A stretch of DNA of 64,000 bases from OMPR01 sp965183835 (lineage in GTDB: Bacteria; Pseudomonadota; Alphaproteobacteria; Rhodobacterales; Rhodobacteraceae). The notes below the pieces were generated by a model. That model made no database searches. It was given only the letters and a program-made list of their open reading frames with translations, and was not told the DNA's origin. Position 1 is the first letter of the stretch; each line of letters begins with the position of its first letter. Location: NCBI GenBank assembly GCA_965183835.1, contig CBCYME010000012.1, positions 153,153 through 217,152 of the forward strand. Direction: 5' to 3'. Shown in pieces: positions 1-7,919 of this stretch. Made by a program: the position numbers and the translations under genes.

Positions 1-731
1 TGACACAACCAAACAGGCACATCCTTAGCGGTGCGGGCCAGCTGCCCCATGAACGGCAGATCCAGATGGCGCGACACGACGACCCGCACTGGCTGTTGTG
101 ACACGCCCATATCCCGCACCGTCAACGATGGATCATCTGATCGGGCTGTCCCGGCCCCGACCATCACCGCATCGTGACGCGCACGCATCGCATGCACCGC
201 CCGTCGGGCTTCTGGGCCAGTGATCCACTGGCTTTCGCCTGTCGCCGTTGCAATGCGTCCATCAAAACTGTTCGCCAGCTTCAGCGTAACCAGAGGGCGC
301 CCCTGTTCGGTCTTCAAGAAAAATCCAGCATGATCCCGCGCGGCCTGAGCACTCAGGACACCGGTCGTGACCTCAATCCCGTGCATTTTTAACTTTTGGA
401 ACCCCTGCCCAGCGACCCGCGGATCACTGTCTTCGATGGCGCACACTACCCGCGCGATCCCCGCCGCAACCAAAGCATCCGCACAGGGCGGCGTTTTGCC
501 GTGATGGGAGCAGGGTTCCAACGTCACATAAGCCGTAGCACCACGCGCCGCCTCGCCCGCTTGGGCCAATGCAACAGGTTCCGCATGCGGACGTCCACCG
601 GGCTGTGTCCAGCCCCGCCCAACGATCCGTCCGTCGCGCACGATAACACACCCAACAGCCGGATTTGGCCAACAAGATCCCTGACCGCGCCGCCCCAAAG
701 ACAGGGCCAGCGCCATATATCGTTCATCCAC
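1..731 (-). CDS. ribD: Riboflavin biosynthesis RibD, deaminase plus reductase (3' part outside window)
   Basis: Bifunctional enzyme of the riboflavin pathway: an N-terminal zinc deaminase acts on the pyrimidine product of GTP cyclohydrolase II, and a C-terminal reductase reduces the ribosyl group. The reading frame is open from 731 to the window edge, so the C-terminus is missing. Visible motifs are WPNPAVGCVIV, the zinc-site HAE in GGRPHAEPVAL, and the second zinc motif EPCSHHGKTPPCADAL. The reductase begins around LVTLKLANSFDGR. A GTG at 731, 7 bases past the nrdR stop, is the likely start (DERYMALAL follows); the ATG at 716 is an alternative. It is co-transcribed with nrdR, a common alphaproteobacterial arrangement. 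Confidence 0.93.
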   Translation of the reverse strand, partial: MDERYMALALSLGRRGQGSCWPNPAVGCVIVRDGRIVGRGWTQPGGRPHAEPVALAQAGEAARGATAYVTLEPCSHHGKTPPCADALVAAGIARVVCAIEDSDPRVAGQGFQKLKMHGIEVTTGVLSAQAARDHAGFFLKTEQGRPLVTLKLANSFDGRIATATGESQWITGPEARRAVHAMRARHDAVMVGAGTARSDDPSLTVRDMGVSQQPVRVVVSRHLDLPFMGQLARTAKDVPVWLC

Positions 732-737
732 CTGAGA

Positions 738-1214
738 TTACTCTTCGCCTGGAGACACCGGGGGGCGCAGTTCGTGGACAAAATCCTCGAAGTCATCCGC
801 CGCCTGAAAGTTCTTGTAAACGCTAGCAAACCGCACATAGGCAACCGTATCGATCCGGGCCAAAGCCTCCATCACGATCTCACCGATCTGCTTTGAATCT
901 ATATCGGTCTCACCCATGCTTTCCAGCCGTCGCACAATGCCTGAAATCATCTGATCAATCCGTTCTGGATCAATCGGGCGTTTCTGCATGGAAATCCGGA
1001 TCGAGCGTTCCAGCTTGTCACGATCGAAATCTTCGCGCTTGCCGTTGGACTTGATCACAACCAAATCGCGCAACTGGACCCGTTCATAGGTGGTGAACCG
1101 CCCGCCACAGGCCGGGCAAAACCGCCGCCGCCGAATAGATACGTGGTCCTCAGCCGGACGTGAATCTTTGACCTGAGTATCGATATTTCCGCAAAATGGG
1201 CAGCGCATGCGCAA
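738..1214 (-). CDS. nrdR: Transcriptional repressor NrdR
   Basis: Represses ribonucleotide reductase genes by sensing the ATP/dATP balance. The 158-residue product has an N-terminal zinc ribbon (CPFC near residue 5 and CPAC near residue 34) followed by an ATP-cone domain (VVIKSNGKREDFDRDKL), the normal architecture and length. ATG at 1214 and ATG at 1208 are both possible; the second starts MRCPFC, the usual family N-terminus. It lies directly upstream of ribD with only a few bases between. About 120 bases upstream are gene-free and should carry the promoter of this pair. Confidence 0.97.
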   Translation of the reverse strand: MRMRCPFCGNIDTQVKDSRPAEDHVSIRRRRFCPACGGRFTTYERVQLRDLVVIKSNGKREDFDRDKLERSIRISMQKRPIDPERIDQMISGIVRRLESMGETDIDSKQIGEIVMEALARIDTVAYVRFASVYKNFQAADDFEDFVHELRPPVSPGEE

Positions 1215-1333
1215 TCCCCCTCAATCATTTCCGCCTTGAAATTGTGAACACTGCGGCCCACTTATCCACAACTATAGGCCACCCTCTAGAGTTTGGGTAG
1301 AGGGGAAATTTACCCCCTACATCCTGCGTGACC

Positions 1334-1747
1334 TCAGGCGAAATGTGCCGCGATTGTACGCAGATGGGGGGCATTGCGATGCTCAAACAGGTAAATCCCC
1401 TGCCATGTCCCCAAGACCGGGCGACCGTTTTGCACCGGAATCGACAGGCTGACAGGCATCAAAACCGCCTTTATATGGGCTGGCATATCATCTGACCCTT
1501 CATAGGTATGGCGCAGATAGGCCATAGACGGGTGGTTTGAGGGGGGCACCAATCGGTCAAAGAACGCCGCCAGATCGGTTTGAACCTCCGGGTCGGCGTT
1601 TTCCTGTATCACCAAGGAACACGACGTATGGCGCACAAACAGCGTCAGCAGGCCGTCCCCACCAACCGTGTTGACCCACTGGCACACCTCCTGTGTGAAT
1701 TCATACAGACCGGCGCCATGGCTTTGGATTTGAAACTGATGTTGCAT
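1334..1747 (-). CDS. YjbQ family (UPF0047) protein
   Basis: About 137 residues, the typical YjbQ length. Family members have been linked to weak thiamine-phosphate synthase activity, but the physiological role is unsettled. The conserved HTSCSLVIQENADP motif and the C-terminal LGTWQGIYLFEHR motif are both present; their His, Cys and Glu residues form the conserved site. The frame extends upstream to a TTG at 1810, but homologues start like MQHQFQIQSHGAG, so ATG 1747 is chosen. It lies just downstream of a small secreted-protein gene on the same strand. Confidence 0.9.
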   Translation of the reverse strand: MQHQFQIQSHGAGLYEFTQEVCQWVNTVGGDGLLTLFVRHTSCSLVIQENADPEVQTDLAAFFDRLVPPSNHPSMAYLRHTYEGSDDMPAHIKAVLMPVSLSIPVQNGRPVLGTWQGIYLFEHRNAPHLRTIAAHFA

Positions 1748-1806
1748 GCCCTTTGATGCACCGCCCAAGACCACGGTGCAAGGTCGGGAAAAATCAAAAT
1801 GAGCCG

Positions 1807-2226
1807 TCAATCAATCCATTGTTCAAAGGGATCAAACCGGCTCCCGGAACAATACTGACGGGCAAAAGACGCGCTCAGACTATCGCCTGCTTGCTTCACC
1901 GACAGACCATATCCCTGCGCAACAGCGCTCCCCGACGGCGGGTTGAGCGCAAACTGCACCGCTGCGCGCTCGGGCCGGGTGACGCTGGGGCCAAGTCCGC
2001 GCCAGACATAGATCTTTTGCGTCGCCCCCAAATTTAACTGCATGCGCCCGAAATCCCCGATACCACACCAGAAATCCACCGCCCCAGAACCGGGTTCGCT
2101 GACAACTTCATAAACCCCGGGCGAGATCTGATAGACATCATGCTGATTGATCGCCCGCCAGGCAGAGGCAGTAGTGGGCAGCGCCCCCAATAGGGCCAAA
2201 GCCTGGGCACATCTCTTGATCGTCAT
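1807..2226 (-). CDS. Small secreted protein, paralogue of its upstream neighbour
   Basis: About 139 residues with a clear signal peptide (MTIKRCAQALALLGALPTTASA, cleavage after ASA). The mature part has a WCGIGDFGR segment, a KIYVWRGLGPSVT segment and a late Cys in RQYC, so one disulfide joining the two cysteines is plausible. The next gene upstream (2253..2657) has the same layout, so the two are a tandem duplication. I do not recognise a named family. ATG 2226 is chosen because it gives the signal peptide directly; the longer frame to 2280 does not. Confidence 0.8.
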   Translation of the reverse strand: MTIKRCAQALALLGALPTTASAWRAINQHDVYQISPGVYEVVSEPGSGAVDFWCGIGDFGRMQLNLGATQKIYVWRGLGPSVTRPERAAVQFALNPPSGSAVAQGYGLSVKQAGDSLSASFARQYCSGSRFDPFEQWID

Positions 2227-2252
2227 CGGTGGTCTCCCTTTTACGCGAATGC

Positions 2253-2657
2253 TCAGAACGTAATTGGAACAGGGTCGCAATATCCCTCAGCTTGCTGAAT
2301 GCTCATGCTGTCGCCAACGGGCAAACCGCTTTTGAAGCCCCCTGTGGGCAAGGGTGTAATCCCTGCCGCATCTGGATTTAACGTGAACTGCAACGCCGTC
2401 CGGCGCTGGGTGGTGACACTTTGGCCGCGCTCTCGGGCGATATACACACGGTCTGTCCAACCCGCCCCCAAAGCCCGGCGTGCGAACTCGCCCGCTGCGC
2501 ACCAATAGTCCCCATTTCGCACGCGCCCGCTGGGAATAACTTCAAACAATACGTTGTCCACTTGGTTCACGCGCGCGCCATTGAAGGCAGTAAAGGCATC
2601 AGCCTGTGTCGCGAAACCCGCGACGGCAAGCACACCAAACATCAGAAATTGTTTCAT
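2253..2657 (-). CDS. Small secreted protein, paralogue of its downstream neighbour
   Basis: About 134 residues beginning MKQFLMFGVLAVAGFATQADA, a Sec signal peptide. The mature region carries YWCAAGEFARRALG, RVYIARERGQSVT and LQFTLNPDAAG, which align with WCGIGDFGR, KIYVWRGLGPSVT and VQFALNPPSG in the adjacent gene. The final Cys (EGYCDP) is also shared. The gap to the paralogue is only 26 bases, so the two are probably co-transcribed. No function can be assigned; they are likely periplasmic. The longer frame to 2819 runs through the rpoD terminator and is not credible. Confidence 0.8.
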   Translation of the reverse strand: MKQFLMFGVLAVAGFATQADAFTAFNGARVNQVDNVLFEVIPSGRVRNGDYWCAAGEFARRALGAGWTDRVYIARERGQSVTTQRRTALQFTLNPDAAGITPLPTGGFKSGLPVGDSMSIQQAEGYCDPVPITF

Positions 2658-2783
2658 AAAGGCGTCACTTTCATATCTCTCTGAGTATATACTTAGTACG
2701 CAGTCCCCCTGCCGCACAGGGGAATTCACAAGGAATTCAACCAAGCGGAGCAGCTGCGCGGCAGACCGCCGGCTTCCAAGCTC

Positions 2784-2815
2784 CATGAAAAAAGGGCCCC
2801 CGAAACGGGAGCCCC
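2784..2815 (-). terminator. Rho-independent terminator after rpoD
   Basis: On the minus strand a GC-rich hairpin (arms at 2806..2815 and 2794..2802, loop of about three bases) is followed immediately by six T residues. It begins 24 bases past the rpoD stop at 2839, the expected place and orientation for the end of the dnaG-rpoD transcript. Confidence 0.85.
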
Positions 2816-2838
2816 TCAAATCTGTTTGTCAGTTAGCC

Positions 2839-4835
2839 TTACTGATCCAAGAAGGACCGCAGCTTACGCGACCGGCTTGGGTGCTTGAGCTTACGCAGCG
2901 CCTTGGCTTCAATCTGACGGATCCGTTCGCGGGTCACGCTGAACTGCTGGCCGACTTCTTCCAGCGTATGGTCAGTGTTCATGCCGATGCCAAAGCGCAT
3001 CCGCAAAACACGTTCTTCACGCGGTGTAAGCGACGCCAGAACCCGTGTGGTGGTTTCCTTGAGGTTTTCCTGAATGGCACTGTCCAACGGCAGCACGGCA
3101 TTCTTGTCCTCGATGAAATCGCCCAGCTGGCTGTCTTCCTCGTCGCCAATCGGCGTTTCGAGGCTGATCGGCTCTTTGGCGATCTTCATCACCTTGCGAA
3201 CCTTTTCCAGCGGCATCTGCAGCTTTTCCGCCAATTCTTCTGGCGTCGGCTCGCGACCGATTTCATGCAGCATCTGACGGCCGGTCCGAACCAGTTTGTT
3301 GATCGTTTCGATCATATGAACTGGAATACGGATGGTCCGCGCCTGATCCGCAATTGAGCGCGTGATTGCCTGACGGATCCACCACGTCGCATAGGTCGAG
3401 AACTTATAGCCACGGCGATATTCGAACTTATCAACCGCTTTCATCAAACCGATGTTCCCCTCCTGGATCAAATCCAGGAACTGCAAACCACGGTTAGTGT
3501 ACTTTTTGGCGATCGAAATCACGAGACGCAGGTTCGCTTCGACCATTTCTTTCTTCGCCTGACGGGCTTCTTTTTCACCCTTTTGAACCTGCTGCACGAT
3601 GCGGCGGAATTCAGGGATGTCCAGACCAACGTACTGACCAACTTGCGCCATGTCTGCGCGCAGCTCTTCAACCTTTTCGGTCGACCGCTCGATGAACATC
3701 TGCCAGCCCCGGCCCGGTTTTTCGCCCATTTCGGACAACCAGTTCGGATCCAGCTCACGACCGCGGTACGCTTCGACGAATTCACGACGGTTGATCCGCG
3801 CTTGGTCCGCCAATTTCACCATCGAGCTGTCCAGAGACATCACACGACGGTTGATCCCGTACAGCTGGTCAATCAGGGCTTCGATACGGTTGTTGTGCAG
3901 GTGCAGTTCATTCACCAGCAAAACGATTTCCGACCGCAACGCCTGATACTTTGCCTCATCAGAGGCCGAGAATGATCCATCCTCGTTCAAGGTCGCAGAA
4001 ATCCGGCTGTCCTGCATTTCCGACAACTGCGCGTAATCCAACGAGATCCGCTCCAAACGTGGTCAGAACCTGATCCTTCAGGGCCGCTTCCATAGCAGCA
4101 AGCGACATGTTGGCCTGGTTCCTCTTCATCGTCGTCGTCTTCTTTGGCAATCGGATTGCCATCGGCATCCAGCTCGGGACCAGTGTCTTCGGCAGGTTTT
4201 GCAGTTGCAACGGCCGAGGCGTCTACGACAGGTGCCTCAACTGCGCCCTCTTCCTCCATCTGGTCGCCAAACGTGGTCTCCCAGATCGATAACGTCGCGC
4301 AGCAGAATGTCTTCGGACAAAAGTTCGTCGTGCCAGATGGTGATCGCCTGGAACGTCAGGGGGCTTTCACACAGCCCGGCAATCATCGTGTTGCGACCTG
4401 CTTCGATCCGCCTTGGCGATGGCAATTTCGCCCTCGCGGCTCAGCAGTTCAACGCTGCCCATCTCGCGCAGGGTACATGCGCACCGGATCGTCGGTCCGG
4501 TCCAGCTTTTCGCTTGCGGCGCTGGCCAGCGTTACATCGCGGGTGCCTTCGGTGGGTCGCAACTTCCGGTCGAGCCCTTTTGCTCTTCCTCTTCGGCTTC
4601 CTCGTCTTCGATGATGTTGATGCCCATCTCAGACAACATCGACATCACGTCTTCGATTTGCTCCGAGCTGACCTGATCAGGCGGCAGAACCTGATTAAGC
4701 TGGTCGTAGGTAATATATCCCTTTTCACGGGCCTCGCCGATCATCTTTTTGACGGCGGCTTGGCTCATATCAAGCGAGATTTCCTGGTCCTGGTCGTCAG
4801 GCTTGCGGTCGTCGTTCGTGTCCCTTAGCGGCCAT
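2839..4835 (-). pseudogene. rpoD: Housekeeping sigma factor RpoD, reading frame broken as given
   Basis: Primary sigma-70 factor. The C-terminal 405 codons (2839..4056) are uninterrupted and carry region 2 (FSTYATWWIRQAITRS), region 3, and region 4 with the helix-turn-helix VTRERIRQIEAKALRKL. The N-terminal part is recognisable but needs about eight single-base corrections, each removing one extra base, at 4822-4824, 4566-4567, 4551-4552, 4471-4473, 4411-4412, 4280-4282, 4117-4118 and 4053-4054. With those removed, a continuous protein starts MAAKDTNDDRKPDDQ at ATG 4835 behind an AGGAG site, with region 1.1, TDDPVRMYLREMG (region 1.2) and an acidic insert. RpoD is essential, so these are most likely sequence errors. 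It lies downstream of dnaG. Confidence 0.9.
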
Positions 4836-4873
4836 TCAGTGCTCCTAAAGGGGCTGGGGGCGATTCGTTTCAT

Positions 4874-4903
4874 CCGAATCATTAGCGCGTAGAAATGATT
4901 CGG
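4874..4903. promoter_or_regulatory. Perfect 10-bp inverted repeat between dnaG and rpoD
   Basis: CCGAATCATT at 4874..4883 and its exact complement AATGATTCGG at 4894..4903 are separated by ten bases, 38 bases upstream of the corrected rpoD start. On the minus strand no T run follows, so it does not look like a simple terminator. An operator, an RNA processing hairpin or a weak intergenic terminator are all possible. Confidence 0.5.
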
Positions 4904-4954
4904 CCACCCGTTTACCCGTTTTTCTTTGCCTATTCTTTACCAGAAACGCGATAT

Positions 4955-6946
4955 TTAGCGCTTTCGTTCGAAATTGATGCTGTCGAGGATCGCTGCAAAC
5001 GAGTCGCGCTCATCCCGATTGATTCGCGCTCCATTGTCAGCCACATCGAATATCGCTTTGTCCTCATTCTCGCTGCGGGTGGCGCGATTGCGCTCTTCGG
5101 CGGGCCTGCGCCACGCGCCAGGTCACAGCCTCATCATCCAGCTCAGCGATCTCTTCTTTGGCCTCGGCAATTTCAGCGGTCAGCCCGCGCAGCCGCGGTG
5201 AGTTTTGCGAGTTCCTCTGCCAATATCATCTCGGCTAGGTCCAAATCGCCAGGGCGGCGCACACAGGGGCTAATTGCGACATGGCGAAGGGCAAACAGGT
5301 TTTCAAGGGGTTCGGGCCCCAAAGCCTCATAAATTCTGTCACTTAGATCGTTGGGAAAATCGATTGCATACCGCAGCACCATATCCCGCAACATGGGCAT
5401 GATCGGGATCCCGGCATTCCATCGCTTCAAGCTGTTGTTCAAACTGCACCACAATCGCCGGTGTTTTGACGGCTGTTGCCAAAATCACCGCCTCGCGCAT
5501 CTGGATCTGCGCCTCTTCGGTGGCCGAGGCTAGCAATGACGCCCGGGTGCCGGGCATCGCCGGTTGCGGCGCCGCTTTCCAGCGCCCTTTGCCTTTGCCG
5601 CCCCCGCCTTGCCACTGACCGCCACCGCCAGCCTGAAACGCAGCACGTGGTTTGCGTTGTGGGCGGAACAGCTCCCACCGCAGATCTTTGATCTCTTGCC
5701 CGTAATGCGCGCGAATGGACGGATCACGGATCAGTTTGACCTTTTCACGCAAAATCTTGTCCAATCCAGCCTTCCGCTCTGGGCTGTCGAACACTTTGCC
5801 CTCGGTCTCGCGCTGCCAGAGCAGCTTAACCATCGGCATAGCCTGATCCAACACGCTTTGCACCGCGTTCCGGTCCAACCCCTCGGATCAGGTCATCTGG
5901 GTCTTTTCCCTCGGGCATCAGCGCAAACCGCAGCGATTTCCCAGCCTCAAGCAGCGGCAACGCCAGCTCGATCAGCCGCATCGCCGCACGCAATCCCGCA
6001 GTGTCCCCATCCAAACGCAATGATAGGCTCATCCGCAATGCGCCACAGCATCTGCAATTGGCTTTTCGGTGATCGCCGTGCCCAATGGCGCGACCGAGGC
6101 GCCAAATCCGCCGTCGGCCAAAGCGATCACATCCATGTACCCTTCGGCCACCAACAGGGTTTGCCCCTGCCCCGCAGCCGTCCGCGCCGGGCCTTGGTTG
6201 TACAGGCTACGCCCCTTGTCGAACAATTCGGTCTCGGGCGAGTTCAGTTATTTGGCGTTGTCATTGGGGTCCATCGCGCGCCCCCCAAAGGCAACCGCGC
6301 GCCCGCGCGCGTCCCGGATCGGGAACATGATGCGATTGCGGAAGGTGTCATAAGGCTTACCGCCCTTGGTCGAGTGTTTGGCCAACCCTGCCCCAATGAT
6401 CAGATCCTCGGCAACGCCCTTACCGCGCAAATGGTCCCACAGGTTCTGCCAGCCATTCGGGGCAAACCCGATCTCCCATCGCTCCAAGGCAGGGCTGTTC
6501 AAACCCCGTTTGGCCACATAGGCCCGTGCATCCGCTGCGGCCCCTGTTTTCAGCTGCAACCGGAAATACTGAACCGCCTGCTCCATGACTTCGGCCAGCA
6601 GTGTGCGGCGGTCCTGCTTTTCCTGTGCTTTGGGATCACGTGCAGGCATTGGCATTCCGGCCTCGCGCGCCAAGATCTCAACCGCTTCCATAAAGCCGAC
6701 GTTTTCAGTTTCCTGCACAAACTTGATCGCATCGCCTTTGGCATGACAGCCAAAGCAGTAATAAAACCCTTTGCGATCATCGACATGGAACGAGGCCGAT
6801 TTTTCGTGGTGAAATGGGCATGGCGCCCACATGTCGCCCTTGCCCTGATTGGACTTGCGCGGATCCCACATGACTTTGCGCCCTACAACCTGTGACAGGC
6901 TAGAGCGGCTCCGCAGTTCATCCAAAAATCCAGGGGGCAATGACAT
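4955..6946 (-). pseudogene. dnaG: DNA primase DnaG, reading frame broken as given
   Basis: Makes RNA primers at the replication fork. The N-terminal 232 codons are intact: the CHC2 zinc finger (CPFHHEKSASFHV, then CFGCHAKGDA) and the start of the RNA polymerase core. A stop at 6248..6250 replaces an expected Tyr codon in NAK-Y-LNSPETELF. Further on, single extra bases at 6060-6061, 6013-6015, 5880-5883, 5395-5397, about 5190 and 5102-5104 break the frame. Reading across them gives the Toprim motifs (AEGYMDVIAL, ALDGDTAGLRAAMR, GKDPDDLIR) and a helicase-binding C-terminus ending at a TAA at 4955. An essential gene with this damage next to equally damaged rpoD points to sequence error. Confidence 0.9.
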
Positions 6947-7030
6947 GGCGCTAATCTGTCAGAAACAAAGACGCGCGCCAAGAGAGGCACGCGTGTTGTC
7001 CACAGGTCGTCCACAATAAATTGGCGACAC

Positions 7031-7342
7031 TCACTGTTGCAGGCACAGCTCCAACCACGCAGCCGCCATATCCTCGTTGCGCACCACTTTCATTTTTTGG
7101 TCAAAGACCCACGGGGCCATCAACGGGATCGCGGCGTTGTAATTGTCAGGCCAGCTTGGGTTGGTGGCGGCAATTGCTGCCGGCACCTCTCGTTCTTTGA
7201 CCCGATCCAGACGCGCCTTTTGAATCGCGGCCACCACCTGTGATTGGTATTCACAGCTTTGTTTTTTGCTGTCTGCAGCAAAAGTAGGCGCAGCCATCAG
7301 GACAGCAGCAGTGGCAAGACAAGTAAGGCGGATCATGGGCAT
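7031..7342 (-). CDS. Small secreted hypothetical protein
   Basis: About 103 residues starting MPMIRLTCLATAAVLMAAPTFA, a convincing Sec signal peptide cut before ADSKK. The mature chain has one Cys near its start (QSCEYQ) and one near its end (ELCLQQ), suggesting a single disulfide that closes a small helical periplasmic domain. No family is recognised. It lies downstream of soxG with a short gap on the same strand but need not be functionally linked. A longer frame to 7390 exists; the chosen ATG gives the signal peptide directly. Confidence 0.7.
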   Translation of the reverse strand: MPMIRLTCLATAAVLMAAPTFAADSKKQSCEYQSQVVAAIQKARLDRVKEREVPAAIAATNPSWPDNYNAAIPLMAPWVFDQKMKVVRNEDMAAAWLELCLQQ

Positions 7343-7373
7343 CGGCTCCGGAATCAGTTTTGTTGCACGCAGA

Positions 7374-7919
7374 CTACCCGCGTGCAGCAATAGCTTCCAT
7401 CGCCGTTTTCACATCATGCACCAGCGTCTCAGCCATCGACCGGAACACCAGGATCTCAAAGGTGTCAGCGTCGATCCGAGTGATTGATCCAGACATATGC
7501 ATCACAAGGGTGCGCGCCGTCTGTCCAACAGGAAACACGGACAGACGCACATCCACAGGCACCAGCCGGGACAACACCGCCTCAACCTCTGGCCCGTTCA
7601 GCCGCACAACGCTCCAAGCATCGGATTGATCCACCAGTGCTGCATGGGCCGACAGCCCCGCATCCGCGACCGGACCAATCAGCAAGGCCTGTCCATATCC
7701 GAACCAGACCGCCCGCGCCCGATCAGCCTGAGTGGTGGTGTTGGCATCCGGATAGGCAACGCCATGCGCACCTTCCATGGCTTTGGACAACGCGCCTTGC
7801 TGGCCTTTGTAAGGGGCCAACGACGTCAACGCGCCGGGCGCCTCTTCGTTCAGCGACATCTTGCCGATTGTCAGGGGCAACAGACCCGCACAGGCGCTCT
7901 TGGCTTGCAAATTATCCAC
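7374..7919 (-). CDS. soxG: Sarcosine oxidase gamma subunit
   Basis: Smallest conserved partner of heterotetrameric sarcosine oxidase, about 181 residues. It resembles the tetrahydrofolate-binding GcvT fold at low level (SDAWSVVRLNGPEVEAVLSRLVPVD is the recognisable stretch). GTG 7919 is chosen because it overlaps the soxA stop by 8 bases, the usual coupled arrangement. The frame is open to 7943 but upstream residues are soxA shadow. It is the last gene of the soxBDAG operon. It has no known catalytic residues; its role is structural, at the subunit interface. Confidence 0.92.
   Translation of the reverse strand: MDNLQAKSACAGLLPLTIGKMSLNEEAPGALTSLAPYKGQQGALSKAMEGAHGVAYPDANTTTQADRARAVWFGYGQALLIGPVADAGLSAHAALVDQSDAWSVVRLNGPEVEAVLSRLVPVDVRLSVFPVGQTARTLVMHMSGSITRIDADTFEILVFRSMAETLVHDVKTAMEAIAARG

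Noticed and set aside
4053..6250. Programmed frameshifting in rpoD and dnaG
   Set aside because: The breaks are many, mostly at single base runs with no slippery heptamer or structure pattern. Errors in the sequence are a simpler explanation.
5564..6895. A 443-codon plus-strand frame across dnaG
   Set aside because: It lies wholly opposite dnaG, whose minus-strand translation has clear primase motifs. GC-rich codon bias leaves long open antisense frames; the frame has no recognisable domain.
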